Source: Rhodanobacter sp. (GTDB lineage: Bacteria > Pseudomonadota > Gammaproteobacteria > Xanthomonadales > Rhodanobacteraceae). Taken from it: a stretch of 44,586 nucleotides of DNA. Made by a program: the position numbers and the translations under genes. The stretch is taken from the NCBI GenBank assembly GCA_027307195.1, contig DAHUXL010000213.1, forward strand, positions 1-44,586. Reading direction: 5' to 3'. The notes beneath the pieces are model-generated. The model did not search any database and was not told the origin of the DNA. It worked only from the letters and a program-made list of their open reading frames with translations. Positions 24,054-32,592 of this stretch are shown here, piece by piece (within the stretch, counting starts at the first letter, position 1; the number at the start of each line of letters is the position of its first letter).

Positions 24054-24086
24054 GGGAAAGGCCCCGCCGTGCGGCGGGTCTTTCCC
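24054..24086 (-). terminator. Terminator hairpin after the metalloprotease gene
   Basis: GGGAAAG pairs with CTTTCCC and, inside it, CCCGCCG with CGGCGGG, with a small bulge between. It lies just after the stop of the metalloprotease gene (minus strand) and ahead of the cysteine-cluster gene. Confidence 0.75.
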
Positions 24087-24106
24087 TGCAACCCGCAAAA
24101 CCCTGC

Positions 24107-24979
24107 TCAGGGTTCCCCGGCAAATGTGTCGCACTGGTCCATGTCGCCGCCGCTGAAACCGGTCTTGAACCACTTCACCCGCTGCGCCGAAGTGCCGTGG
24201 GTGAAGGTATCCGGCCGCACCCGCCCCTGCGCCTGCTGTTGCAGGGTATCGTCGCCGATATGGCTGGCCGCGTTGAGCGCCGACTCGATGTCGCCCGGCT
24301 GCAGCCAGTTCAGATCCTTCTGGCTGTGGTTGGCCCACACGCCCGCGTAGCAGTCGGCCTGCAGCTCCTGCCGCACCGACAGGCCGTCCGCGCCATCCAT
24401 CGGCGTGCCGTTACGCCGTGCCGCATCGACCTTGTCGAATACGCCGGTCAGCTTTTGCACGTGATGGCCGACTTCGTGCGCGATCACGTAGGCGCGGGCG
24501 AAATCGCCCGAGGATTGCAGCTCGTCCTGCAATTGCTGGAAGAACGCCACGTCCAGATACACCTTCTGGTCGCCCGGGCAATAGAACGGGCCCACCGCCG
24601 TGGTGGCGCCGCCGCAGGCCGTGCTCACGCCACCGCTGAACAGATGCAGTTTGGGATCGACATAGGCCGCGCCCTTCGCCTGGAAAATCTCGCCCCAGGT
24701 CTGCTCGGTCGAATGCAGGATCGCGCTGACGAACGCCTTCTGCTGCGGATCGACCTGCGCCGGCACGCCCGTCGTCTGCGTGGGCGCATTCGACTGGGCG
24801 CCACCGCCCTGATCGAGCAAGGCCAGCGGATTCTTGAAGAAAACCCAGCCCAGGATGGCCAACACGATGAGACCGCCAATGCCCATGCGGCCTCCGCCTC
24901 CACCAAAGCCCCGGCCGCCACCGCCGCTGCCGCTGTCGACCTCGACGTTGTCACTGCTGCCGCCTTTCTGCCAATCCAT
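24107..24979 (-). CDS. ypfJ: YpfJ-like neutral zinc metallopeptidase (KPN_02809 family)
   Basis: This 290-residue membrane-anchored protease has a Gly-rich N-terminus, a membrane helix at about 33-52 (IGGLIVLAILGWVFF), then a periplasmic domain with the zinc motif HEVGHH in YVIAHEVGHHVQ. Further family motifs are FYCPGDQKVYLD, LQADCYAGVWA and HGTSAQRVKWF. The length matches the family. Substrates are not known. GAGG lies 4-5 bases before the ATG at 24979. The terminator at 24054 ends the transcript. Confidence 0.92.
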   Translation of the reverse strand: MDWQKGGSSDNVEVDSGSGGGGRGFGGGGGRMGIGGLIVLAILGWVFFKNPLALLDQGGGAQSNAPTQTTGVPAQVDPQQKAFVSAILHSTEQTWGEIFQAKGAAYVDPKLHLFSGGVSTACGGATTAVGPFYCPGDQKVYLDVAFFQQLQDELQSSGDFARAYVIAHEVGHHVQKLTGVFDKVDAARRNGTPMDGADGLSVRQELQADCYAGVWANHSQKDLNWLQPGDIESALNAASHIGDDTLQQQAQGRVRPDTFTHGTSAQRVKWFKTGFSGGDMDQCDTFAGEP

Positions 24980-25099
24980 ACGCCCTCGCTGACTGTGATG
25001 CACCGCCTCCGATGCCGCAGGGCGACGATAGCGCCTTGATCAAGATCACGCCACGCACGCGCTGCAGCTACAGTAGGCGATCTTTACCGAGGATCCGCC

Positions 25100-25492
25100 A
25101 TGACCCATCTGCCCGCCCTGGTTACCCTGCTCACGGTACTGCTGCTGTTCGGCACCATGTGGGCCGTGGGCCACGCCCGTGGCAAGCACGGCATCAAGGC
25201 ACCAGCCATCAGTGGCCATCCGGCATTCGAGCGTGCCTACCGGGTGCAGATGAACACGCTGGAGAGCACGGTGATGTTCCTGCCCACACTGTGGCTGGCG
25301 GCCAACTACGGTTTCAGCGGTTGGGCCGGCGTGGCCGGGCTGATCTGGCTGGTCGGCCGGGTGTGGTATGCGCTGGCCTACCTGAAGGAAGCGGGCAACC
25401 GGGGGCCCGGTTTCGCGGTCGGGATGATCGGCTGGGCGGCCGCGCTGGTGATGGCCTGCATCGGCGTCAGCCGCGTCATGCTGCTGGGCTGA
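25100..25492 (+). CDS. MAPEG family membrane protein
   Basis: This 130-residue, four-helix inner-membrane protein carries MAPEG (membrane-associated eicosanoid/glutathione metabolism) features. FERAYRVQMNTLESTVMFLPTLW contains the Arg/Asn/Glu glutathione-contact pattern, and VGRVWYALAYLKE is in helix 4. It may act as a glutathione S-transferase or peroxidase. GAGG precedes the ATG by 7 bases. It converges with the methyltransferase gene, with 9 bases between stops. Confidence 0.92.
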   Translation: MTHLPALVTLLTVLLLFGTMWAVGHARGKHGIKAPAISGHPAFERAYRVQMNTLESTVMFLPTLWLAANYGFSGWAGVAGLIWLVGRVWYALAYLKEAGNRGPGFAVGMIGWAAALVMACIGVSRVMLLG

Positions 25493-25501
25493 TTCGCGCG
25501 A

Positions 25502-26278
25502 TCAGGCAAGCAAGCCGGGCGCGACTGCACTCAATACCCACACGCGGTGCGGCACTGCCATCGGCTCCACTGCGTGGTGGGCGGCCAGCATCGTGGTCAG
25601 CTCGGCGTCGAAGCGTTTCACTTTCGCCTCATCCAGCGTCGCGCCAACGCCGGCGCTGGCGCGGATGCGGCCACGCCAGTCCGCGTGGCTGTACAGCACG
25701 TCCACGTCGAACGACCAGGTGCGCAGGTCGACGAAGCCGGCCTCGGCCACATCCTTCAGCCATGCTGGATACAGCCCGCTGCCGCTGTGCAGGGTCCAGC
25801 CGGGGTTGTAGCCGAGGATCAGCCGCTCAGTCTCCTGCACCATGTTGCCGGCCAGCGGCAGCCAGTCGAAATGCGCGATCAGCAAGCGTCCGCCCGGACG
25901 CAGCCAGCGACGTACCAAGGCGGCCGTGCGCGGACGATCGAACCAGTGCCAGCACTGGCCGGCGGTGATCACATCGAACGATGCGGGTGAGAATTCTGCA
26001 TTCTCAACCCGTGCGCGTACCTGCATTACCTGCACGCCGGCGGCGCGATCCATCTCGGCGGCCTGCGCCAGCAGCGGCGCGGAGTGATCCAGTCCGGTGA
26101 CCTCGCAGCCGCGCATGGCCAGGCCGCGGGCGACGGTACCGGTACCGGTGCCCAGGTCCAGCACGACATTGCCCTTGTGCACGCTGCCGTCGGAAAACAG
26201 TCGCTCGAAGAAAGCATCCGGAAATCCCGCGCGATGGCGCGCGTAATCGCTGGCAGTCCTGCCAAAATCGGTAATCAT
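25502..26278 (-). CDS. Class I SAM-dependent methyltransferase
   Basis: This 258-residue protein has the SAM motif VVLDLGTGTGTVARGLA near residue 40, TGLDHSAPLLAQA at strand 2, and FDVITAGQCWHWFD at the post-I region. The last motif is common in the yeast Tmt1/UbiE-like small-molecule methyltransferases. The acceptor is unknown. The ATG at 26278 has GGGGAG 7 bases upstream and is better than the GTG two codons earlier. It stands alone between two plus-strand genes. Confidence 0.85.
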   Translation of the reverse strand: MITDFGRTASDYARHRAGFPDAFFERLFSDGSVHKGNVVLDLGTGTGTVARGLAMRGCEVTGLDHSAPLLAQAAEMDRAAGVQVMQVRARVENAEFSPASFDVITAGQCWHWFDRPRTAALVRRWLRPGGRLLIAHFDWLPLAGNMVQETERLILGYNPGWTLHSGSGLYPAWLKDVAEAGFVDLRTWSFDVDVLYSHADWRGRIRASAGVGATLDEAKVKRFDAELTTMLAAHHAVEPMAVPHRVWVLSAVAPGLLA

Positions 26279-26472
26279 CGACACTCCCCGTGATCGCCTG
26301 CATGACCGATGTTACCGGGATGACCCCACGCTGCAAGCGGAAACCGACGCAGGCCATGCCGGACGGCACGATTGCGCCACATGCCTGCGAACGATTAGCT
26401 TGAACATCATCCAGGCCGCTCGCGACGCCCGCTCCGGCCGCCCGTCTGCCGTCCGTCAGGCATAGTTCCCGC

Positions 26473-27303
26473 ATGCAAGTCATCTGCACTGAAGCCCCTC
26501 CGCGACCTCCAACCCTGCCGCCTCCGCTGGTGCCGCCGCTGCATGTGCGGCCGCCCAGCCTGTGGGCGACCGCCGGATTGATCGCGACGTATTTCGTGCT
26601 GCAAATCGTGGTCAGCACGTTGGTCGCGCTGGCAATCGGCGCAGCAGCCGCTTTCGGTCATGCCGGACAAAGTCTCGACCACGCGATCCCGCCAACCTTC
26701 GAACAGCCTGCCATGCAGGCGTTGCTGGCTACGCTTTCACTCGGTATCGCCGCGCCACTGACGTTGTGGCTGGCACGCCGGAAATGGCCGCAACTGTGGG
26801 CGCTGGCGCAGCCACCGGGCCTGGGCTTCGTGCTGCCGCGCAACCTGCAGTTCCTGGCGCTGGCGGTGCTGGCAGGACTGGCCGCACCGCTGCTTGGCGC
26901 ACAGCTGACCCAGCTGTTGGCACACGGTCATACGGTGACCCAGGACATCCAGCAACTCGGCGGCAGCACCCCGCTGGCGCTGCGCCTTCCGCTGGTGCTC
27001 ATGGTGGTGAGCGTGGGTCCGCTGCTGGAGGAACTGCTGTTTCGCGGCGTGCTGTTGTCGGCCTTGCTGCAGCGCGGGCATGCGGGTTGGGCGGTAGCGA
27101 TCAGCTCACTGGCGTTTGCGCTGATCCATCTGCCAGGCCTGCAATGCCAGTGGTACGCATTGCCTGCACTGGCCGGGCTGGCGCTGGTGCTGGCCTGGCT
27201 GCGACTGCGCTCGGGCTCGATCTGGCCGGCCGTCGTGGCGCACGGCGTGAACAACCTGCTGGCCGTGGCGGGATGGTTTGTGGCACTCAACCTGCCCGGC
27301 TGA
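26473..27303 (+). CDS. CPBP family intramembrane glutamic protease (Abi/Rce1-like)
   Basis: This 276-residue protein has a Pro-rich N-terminus and about seven membrane helices. The three catalytic motifs are complete: Glu186-Glu187-x3-Arg191 (EELLFR), His219 (FALIHLPG) and His257/Asn260 (HGVNN). Bacterial members are linked to peptide maturation or self-immunity, but there are no bacteriocin genes here. The ATG at 26473 lacks a strong ribosome site. Its stop is 6 bases from the convergent maf stop. Confidence 0.9.
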   Translation: MQVICTEAPPRPPTLPPPLVPPLHVRPPSLWATAGLIATYFVLQIVVSTLVALAIGAAAAFGHAGQSLDHAIPPTFEQPAMQALLATLSLGIAAPLTLWLARRKWPQLWALAQPPGLGFVLPRNLQFLALAVLAGLAAPLLGAQLTQLLAHGHTVTQDIQQLGGSTPLALRLPLVLMVVSVGPLLEELLFRGVLLSALLQRGHAGWAVAISSLAFALIHLPGLQCQWYALPALAGLALVLAWLRLRSGSIWPAVVAHGVNNLLAVAGWFVALNLPG

Positions 27304-27309
27304 GCACGC

Positions 27310-27882
27310 CTACTTCGGTGCGATGGCGAAGCCGCGCAGCAACCGCGCCGTCTCGAACACTGGCAAGCCCATCACGCCGGAATAGCTGCCCTGCAGATGC
27401 TCGACCAGCACGGCGCCACGACCCTGGATCGCGTACGCACCGGCCTTGCCGAATGGCTCGCCGGTGGCGACATAGGCGGCGATGGTCGGCTCGTCCAGCG
27501 TGGCAAAGTGCACTTGGGACACGCACTCGACCGATTGCTCGCGTGCCGCGCTGACCAGCCACACCACCGAAATCACTGCATGCGTGCGCCCCGACAGGCG
27601 ACGCAGCATCGCGGCGGCATCGTCCGCATTCTGTGGCTTGCCGAATACCTCATCGTCCAGCACCACTTCGGTGTCTGCGCCCAGCACGACGGCATCCTGC
27701 ATACTGCCGAGGCCAACCAGCCCCGCACGTGCCTTGTCGTGCGCCACGCGGCTCACGTAGGCCTGCGGTGATTCGCCTGGGACACGCTGCTCGGTCACCT
27801 CGACGTCGAGCACGACAAAATCCACCCCGATCTGTTCCAGCAACTGGCGACGGCGTGGCGACTGCGAAGCGAGGTGAAGCAT
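27310..27882 (-). CDS. maf: Maf nucleotide pyrophosphatase
   Basis: This 190-residue nucleoside triphosphate pyrophosphatase removes non-canonical or modified nucleotides. Family motifs are LASQSPRRRQLLEQIG at the start, VLGADTEVVLDDEVFGKP in the active site, and a C-terminal YAIQGRGAVLVEHLQGSYSGVMGLP. The residues around the last motif fit the dTTP/UTP (YhdE) subtype. It belongs to the rsfS-rlmH-maf block typical of this group of bacteria, with a GNAT gene inserted between rlmH and maf. Confidence 0.94.
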   Translation of the reverse strand: MLHLASQSPRRRQLLEQIGVDFVVLDVEVTEQRVPGESPQAYVSRVAHDKARAGLVGLGSMQDAVVLGADTEVVLDDEVFGKPQNADDAAAMLRRLSGRTHAVISVVWLVSAAREQSVECVSQVHFATLDEPTIAAYVATGEPFGKAGAYAIQGRGAVLVEHLQGSYSGVMGLPVFETARLLRGFAIAPK

Positions 27883-27921
27883 CTGAATTCCGATCGGTGG
27901 TGAAGCCGCCAGCGTAACGGC

Positions 27922-28371
27922 TCACAGGACGAGGCTGTACTCGCAGAACTGCCGGTCGCGCTGCCAGCCCTTCGATTCGTACAACGCCTGCGCCGGTGCG
28001 TTGTCCAGCGCGGTCGACAGCGACAGGCTGGCTGCGCCCAACGCTCGCGCCTGTTCGGCCGCGGCATCCAGCAGGCTCGCCGCCACGCCCTGCCGGCGCG
28101 CCGATGCCACCACAAACAGATCGTTGAGCAGCCACGTGCGTACCGTGCGCACCGAGGAGAACAGCGGATACAGCTGAGTGAAACCCAGGCCCTCGCCGTG
28201 CTCGTCCCGCGCCAGCAGGATCAGCGACTCGTGGTGGTGGACACGCTCGGCCAGAAAGTCGTGCGCCCGCGCCAGATCGGCTGGCTGGCCGTAGAACTGG
28301 CGATAACCGTCGAACAGCGGCGCCAGCGTGTCGAGATCGAGGATGGTGGCTTGCCGGATCTGGAAGGGCAT
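27922..28371 (-). CDS. GNAT family N-acetyltransferase
   Basis: This 149-residue protein has the acetyl-CoA pyrophosphate loop in LFVVASARRQGVAASLLDAA (a Q/RxxGxA motif) and the C-terminal ALYESKGWQRDRQFCEYSLVL. It acetylates an unknown amine. It sits in the same direction between rlmH and maf, with a gap of about 30-40 bases on either side, so it is probably part of that operon. Confidence 0.88.
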   Translation of the reverse strand: MPFQIRQATILDLDTLAPLFDGYRQFYGQPADLARAHDFLAERVHHHESLILLARDEHGEGLGFTQLYPLFSSVRTVRTWLLNDLFVVASARRQGVAASLLDAAAEQARALGAASLSLSTALDNAPAQALYESKGWQRDRQFCEYSLVL

Positions 28372-28401
28372 GGCGATGAACTCCGCGAACAGGGCTGATG
28401 A

Positions 28402-28872
28402 TCAAGCGCGATGATAGGGGTGCCCGGCCATGATCGTGGTGGCACGATACAACTGCTCGGCCAGCACCAGCCGCACCAGCATGTGCGGCAAGGTCAACGG
28501 GCCGAGCGACCAGTGCTGATCGGCGCGCGCCAGCACGTCGGGCGCATGACCATCCGGGCCACCGATCAGGAACGCCAGATCACGTCCGGCCATGCGCCAC
28601 TTCGCCAGCTGCTCGGCCAGCTCCTCGCTGGACCACGTCTTGCCGCGACCATCGAGCGCGACCACATGGATGTCGTGGGGCAGGGCGGCGAGTATCGCCG
28701 CGCCTTCGTCCTGGATCGCCCGCGCATCATCGCGGCCCTTGCCGCGAATGCCGGGTTTCAATTCGATCAGTTCCAGCGGCAACTCGTGCGAGAGCCGCTT
28801 GCGGTATTCGGCAAAGCCTTCCGCCACCCAGCCGGGCATGCGTTCACCCACCGCGATCAGGCGTGCACGCAT
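28402..28872 (-). CDS. rlmH: 23S rRNA (pseudouridine1915-N3)-methyltransferase RlmH
   Basis: This 156-residue SPOUT-fold dimer methylates pseudouridine 1915 of 23S rRNA in helix 69, on assembled ribosomes. Visible motifs are MRARLIAVGERMPGWV, ALDGRGKTWSSEELA, FLIGGPDGH and the C-terminal EQLYRATTIMAGHPYHR, all standard for the family and part of the trefoil-knot SAM site. It follows rsfS after 14 bases on the same strand. Confidence 0.97.
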   Translation of the reverse strand: MRARLIAVGERMPGWVAEGFAEYRKRLSHELPLELIELKPGIRGKGRDDARAIQDEGAAILAALPHDIHVVALDGRGKTWSSEELAEQLAKWRMAGRDLAFLIGGPDGHAPDVLARADQHWSLGPLTLPHMLVRLVLAEQLYRATTIMAGHPYHRA

Positions 28873-28886
28873 GTCGCGGGTTCAGC

Positions 28887-29288
28887 TCAGCTGGCTTGCG
28901 CTGCGTCGATTTCGTGCCCGTGATCACCCACCGTCCACAGCCGCTCCAGGCCGTAGAACTCGCGGATGCGCGGCAGCATCACGTGGACGATCACGTCGCC
29001 CAGATCGACCAGCACCCATTCGCCTTCCTGCTCGCCTTCCACGCCCAGCGGCATCACGCCCGCCTTCTTGGCGAACTTGCTGACTTCGTCGGCGATGGAT
29101 TTGACGTGACGGGCCGATGTGCCGGAGGCAATCACCAGCAGATCGGCGATGGAGGTCTTGCCACGAACGTCGATCTCGCGAACGTCCTTGGCTTTCAGTT
29201 CTTCCAGCGCGTCGATGACCGACTTGCGCAGGGTGGCCGTAGTGACGGACTTGTTCGTACGGGCAGTACTCAAGAGGAAAAGCCTCAT
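28887..29288 (-). CDS. rsfS: Ribosome silencing factor RsfS
   Basis: This protein of about 130 residues binds uL14 and stops 50S-30S joining when nutrients are low. Family motifs are [24 protein letters not shown]-like sequence at residues 40-63 and [18 protein letters not shown]. The ATG at 29288 has no ribosome site; a TTG at 29273 has GAGG 9 bases upstream and would give 128 residues starting STARTNKS, so the true start may be there. In relatives, nadD lies directly upstream; here it is about 6.2 kb away. Confidence 0.94.
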   Translation of the reverse strand: MRLFLLSTARTNKSVTTATLRKSVIDALEELKAKDVREIDVRGKTSIADLLVIASGTSARHVKSIADEVSKFAKKAGVMPLGVEGEQEGEWVLVDLGDVIVHVMLPRIREFYGLERLWTVGDHGHEIDAAQAS

Positions 29289-29337
29289 GCGTGATCGCAG
29301 CGCGAAATGGCGCGGGCGCAGTATAACCGGCCTGCCG

Positions 29338-30435
29338 TCAAGGGGTGCTTTGGATCCCTGTCAGGGCTCGTCTGGCCAGCCGGTGCTCATACATCAGGCG
29401 CGCGACCAGCTCCGCGGCCGGCTGCGGGCGTACCAGGCCGGCCGCCTGCCCGCACCATTCGGACAGCAGATCGCCGCGCCCGGCCTCGGCGGCAGCACGG
29501 CGCAACGGAGCGGTAAGCGCGTTCAGCACTGGATAGGGCAAGCCCTGCGCCGCCTCCGGCATCGCCTCGACAAAGCGGTTGCGCAGGCCACGGGCGGCGC
29601 GCCCGGAGAACCCCCGGATGGTGGTGACCTGATGATCTTCGACGTGCGGAAGATCCCGTTTCCACGCCTCGGCCGCCGAGCATTCCGGGCAGGTGAGGAA
29701 AGCGGTACCAAGCTGGCTGGCCACCGCGCCCAGGACTTCCGCCGCCAGCATGCCACGACCGTCCATGATGCCGCCGGCGGCGATCACCGGGACATCCCGT
29801 CCATGAGCCGCCAAGGCCCGCACGGTGAGCGGCAGCAGCGCGAACAGACCGATCATCGCGTCCTCGGCTTCGTGCAGGAAGGTACCTCGGTGACCACCGG
29901 CCTCGGCGCCCTGCACGCAGACGGCATCCGCGCCCGCGTCAGCCCAGGCCCGTGCTTCGGCCACCGTGGTGGCCGTACCGATCACGTAGATGTCGCGCTG
30001 TCGCAGTTCGCGCCAGTGCGCCGGGCTGATCACGCCGAAGGCGAAACTGGCCACCGCCGGCCGTGCCTCGCACAGGGCGGCAAACTGATCGGAGAAGCGT
30101 GGTGCCCAGCGCGCCGGCAGGCTGGTGCGCACGTCGAGGCCTTCGCTCGCCATCAGCGCATCGAGCTGCTCCCGCGCCTTTGCCACCGCAGCCATGTCGG
30201 CCTCGAATTCGTCCGGCAGCACGAACAGGCCGATCGCATAGGGCCGATCGCCCAGTGCGCGGATCTGCGCGGCCTGCTCGAGGATCGCCTGCGGCTCCAG
30301 ATAACCGGCGCCAAGCGAGCCCAGCCCGCCCGCATTCGATACCGCCGCCACCAAGGCCGGCGGTGACGAGCCGGACATCGGTGCCTGGATCAGTGGATGC
30401 TCGATACCGAGCCGGCTGGCGAATGGCGAACTCAT
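29338..30435 (-). CDS. Nitronate monooxygenase (2-nitropropane dioxygenase family)
   Basis: This 365-residue FMN-dependent TIM-barrel enzyme oxidises alkyl nitronates such as propionate 3-nitronate. Motifs are [19 protein letters not shown] at the start, [25 protein letters not shown] (catalytic His region) and [12 protein letters not shown] in the phosphate-binding part. I chose the ATG at 30435, which begins [11 protein letters not shown]. It is the first gene of the block that separates rsfS from nadD. Confidence 0.92.
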   Translation of the reverse strand: MSSPFASRLGIEHPLIQAPMSGSSPPALVAAVSNAGGLGSLGAGYLEPQAILEQAAQIRALGDRPYAIGLFVLPDEFEADMAAVAKAREQLDALMASEGLDVRTSLPARWAPRFSDQFAALCEARPAVASFAFGVISPAHWRELRQRDIYVIGTATTVAEARAWADAGADAVCVQGAEAGGHRGTFLHEAEDAMIGLFALLPLTVRALAAHGRDVPVIAAGGIMDGRGMLAAEVLGAVASQLGTAFLTCPECSAAEAWKRDLPHVEDHQVTTIRGFSGRAARGLRNRFVEAMPEAAQGLPYPVLNALTAPLRRAAAEAGRGDLLSEWCGQAAGLVRPQPAAELVARLMYEHRLARRALTGIQSTP

Positions 30436-30541
30436 GTCGGATGGCCTGCAGCTGGGGGACTCAAGTATCCCTCGCTGCTGCACCCGGCAGAAGCCGCCGA
30501 CGGGACGCCGCCACGACGGCGCTCCCGCCAGCGGCAGCGGA

Positions 30542-30847
30542 TCAGCCGCCGGAGCTCATCGCGTCGCCCTTCATGCCGTCATCCTTCTTCATGGCATCTT
30601 TTTTCATCGAGCCTTTTTTCATGGCGTCCTGTTTCATGGCGTCGTGCTTCATGCCATCCATCTTCATCGAATCATGCTTCATCGAATCGGCCTTCATGGC
30701 ATCGTGCTTCATCGAGTCCTTCTGCATCGCATCGTGCGACATCGCGGTACTGGAACTGCCGGCCATCGCGTCCTGTGCGAACACCGACGTGGTAGCGAGG
30801 CCGCAGCCCATGGCGGCAACGAGGAGAGTGGCGAGACGTGCGTTCAT
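30542..30847 (-). CDS. Exported pentapeptide MXKDX repeat protein
   Basis: This 101-residue protein has a signal peptide (cleavage likely after SVFAQ). The mature part is nearly all pentapeptides of the form (D/S)-x-M-K-(H/K/D), for example DSMKHDAMKADSMKHDSM. This is the known MXKDX repeat family of unknown function. Met, His and Asp in each unit could bind copper or other soft metals; that is inference. AGGA lies 8 bases ahead of the ATG at 30847. An ECF-type promoter (GTAACC-N16-CGAA) lies about 60-80 bases upstream. Confidence 0.88.
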   Translation of the reverse strand: MNARLATLLVAAMGCGLATTSVFAQDAMAGSSSTAMSHDAMQKDSMKHDAMKADSMKHDSMKMDGMKHDAMKQDAMKKGSMKKDAMKKDDGMKGDAMSSGG

Positions 30848-30903
30848 CGGGAAAGTCCTGGAGAGAAAGGGATGGAGACAGCCAAGCCGTCCCCCTCGTT
30901 TCA

Positions 30904-30929
30904 TTCGTCTGAAGCCGATCCACGGTTAC
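30904..30929 (-). promoter_or_regulatory. Putative SigF-type ECF promoter of the MXKDX gene
   Basis: On the minus strand, GTAACC (30929-30924) is followed after exactly 16 bases by CGAA (30907-30904). This equals the consensus I know for the Caulobacter SigF heavy-metal ECF factor. The expected start near 30897 gives a leader of about 50 bases. Confidence 0.6.
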
Positions 30930-30950
30930 ATCGTTCGCGCAAGCTTTGGC

Positions 30951-31640
30951 CTAGCTGCCCTGCCCGGCCACGATGTTCACCGTGATCGCGATGATGAACA
31001 CGTTGAAGAAGAACGCGATCACGCTGTGCAGCAGCACCACGCGGCGCAGATAGCGGCTGGTGATCTGCACGTCGGACACCTGGAAGCACATGCCGATCAC
31101 GATCGCGAAATAGACGAAATCCCAGTAATCCGGTTGCTCGGTGCCGGGGAAATCCAGCCCGGTGTGCTTGTCGCCGAAATCACCGTAGAAGCCGTGCGCG
31201 TAGTGGATCGCGAACATGGTGTTGAGGAACAGCCAGCTCAGCACCACGCTGAGCGCCCCGACCGCCAGTGCCAGCACGCCACCGGCCTTGGCCGCATGCA
31301 GTTCGTTGCTCAATGCCACCAGCACCACCGTGGACAGCACGATGCCGCTCCACAGCACGCCCCAGCGCCCGGTGTCCTGCGCCTGGGCCTGGCTGCGCAT
31401 GTGGCTCGTCGCGGCCTTGTTGAACAGCCGCGCCAGGATGCTCAGGAACACCACGGCGGCCAGATCGAAGGCCAGCAGGATGGCGGTGGCCACGCGCAGC
31501 TTCATTTCCATCAGCACGGCACTGGCCACCAGGAAAATGATCAGCGACACGATCATCCGCGGCCGTGACTTCACATAGTGGAACGGTCGCCAGCGGCGCT
31601 TTTTCCGTGGGTTCGTCTCGCCTGTTTCGTCGCTACTCAC
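30951..31640 (-). CDS. DUF1345 family inner-membrane protein
   Basis: This 229-residue protein has five or six hydrophobic helices. The DUF1345 signature is visible as SWLFLNTMFAIHYAHGFYGD and DYWDFVYFAIVIGMCFQVSDVQITSR, which hold conserved His, Tyr and Asp in or near the membrane. The function is not known. I chose the GTG at 31640 because GGAGG lies exactly 5 bases upstream; an ATG at 31652 would place that GGAGG inside the gene. Confidence 0.88.
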   Translation of the reverse strand: MSSDETGETNPRKKRRWRPFHYVKSRPRMIVSLIIFLVASAVLMEMKLRVATAILLAFDLAAVVFLSILARLFNKAATSHMRSQAQAQDTGRWGVLWSGIVLSTVVLVALSNELHAAKAGGVLALAVGALSVVLSWLFLNTMFAIHYAHGFYGDFGDKHTGLDFPGTEQPDYWDFVYFAIVIGMCFQVSDVQITSRYLRRVVLLHSVIAFFFNVFIIAITVNIVAGQGS

Positions 31641-31696
31641 GCAAGCCTCCATGGCGCAACCATCGGCGCCGGCACGCGGCGATCATAACGGGTGTT

Positions 31697-31972
31697 TCAG
31701 GCACACAGCGCGCGATATTCGGGGTGCCGCCCGATCCACACAGCGGCATACGAGCATGCCGGCACGACCTTCCAGCCTTCGCTGCGCGCCGTTTCGAACG
31801 CAGCCTGCACCAGTGCCGACGCGATGCCACGCCCACCGACCTCGGCAGGTACCCCGGTGTGGGTGATCGTCATCACGGTCGCCGTCAGCGTGTAGTCGAG
31901 TTCGCACTCGGCGCCGTCCACCTGCGTTTCGAAGCGATGGGCGGCGCGATCGTGCCGGATGGCAAATGGCAT
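31697..31972 (-). CDS. Small GNAT-fold N-acetyltransferase (YjdJ-like)
   Basis: This 91-residue protein matches the short acetyltransferase family: [15 protein letters not shown], a beta hairpin, then the acetyl-CoA loop [19 protein letters not shown] and [16 protein letters not shown] at the end. The length is normal for this compact family. GGAG lies 6 bases before the ATG at 31972; longer frames run into unrelated sequence. It is divergent from osmC, sharing a 148-base intergenic region. Confidence 0.88.
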   Translation of the reverse strand: MPFAIRHDRAAHRFETQVDGAECELDYTLTATVMTITHTGVPAEVGGRGIASALVQAAFETARSEGWKVVPACSYAAVWIGRHPEYRALCA

Positions 31973-32120
31973 GTGGACTCCACGCTGAAAGACAATTTCC
32001 AAGCATACGGCGAGCATGGGGCAACCGCGCGTGAAGCCCGAACGCCGATCCATTCGCGCCAGCTGCATGAACGATCCGGCACAGTGCGCACTTCTCTGCC
32101 GCCGCTCAACAGGAGCACTC

Positions 32121-32546
32121 ATGAAGAAATTAGCATCCGCCCACTGGTCCGGTGGCATCAAGGACGGCCAGGGCACGATCTCGACGGACACCAAGGTGCT
32201 GCGCGAGGCGCCGTACGGTTTCAAATCCCGCTTCGAGGACGGCCCCGGCACCAATCCGGAAGAGCTGATTGCCGCGGCGCATGCCGCCTGTTACTCGATG
32301 GCGCTGTCACTGGGGCTGGGCAACGCCGGGCTTACCGCCGACAGCATCGACACCCAGGCAGCCGTGACGCTGGAGAAGGATGGCGACGGCTTCTCGATCA
32401 CCGCCGTGCATCTCGACTGCAAGGCCAAGGTGCCCGGTGCCGATGCAGCCACGTTCGACAAGATCGCGCAGGCCACCAAACTCGGCTGTCCGGTCTCCAA
32501 GGTGCTCAAGGCCACCATCACGCTGGATGCGACGCTGGAAACCTGA
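32121..32546 (+). CDS. osmC: OsmC family peroxiredoxin
   Basis: This 141-residue thiol peroxidase reduces organic hydroperoxides. The two active-site Cys are Cys57 ([12 protein letters not shown]) and Cys123 ([10 protein letters not shown]), with partners Arg38 and Glu48; all four are present. [16 protein letters not shown] at the start is typical of the OsmC rather than the Ohr branch. AGGAG lies 6 bases before the ATG. A DUF2236 oxygenase-like gene follows after 46 bases and may share its transcript. Confidence 0.93.
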   Translation: MKKLASAHWSGGIKDGQGTISTDTKVLREAPYGFKSRFEDGPGTNPEELIAAAHAACYSMALSLGLGNAGLTADSIDTQAAVTLEKDGDGFSITAVHLDCKAKVPGADAATFDKIAQATKLGCPVSKVLKATITLDATLET

Positions 32547-32592
32547 GACGTTTATCGGCGGCATGGGCATGGCACCGCGCTAGACTTGCTGC

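Noticed and set aside
24002-25039. A 345-codon plus-strand frame opposite the YpfJ-like protease
   Set aside because: The minus-strand gene has HEVGHH and other family motifs, and the plus-strand product is featureless.
30550-30740. 15-bp DNA repeats that look like a minisatellite or CRISPR-like array
   Set aside because: The period equals five codons and the translation is the known MXKDX pentapeptide; there are no unique spacers or cas genes.
30063-31568. A 501-codon plus-strand frame across three minus-strand genes
   Set aside because: It crosses the ends of nitronate monooxygenase, the MXKDX gene and DUF1345, and contains a Phe/Met/Ser-rich stretch that is just the complement of the MXKDX repeat.
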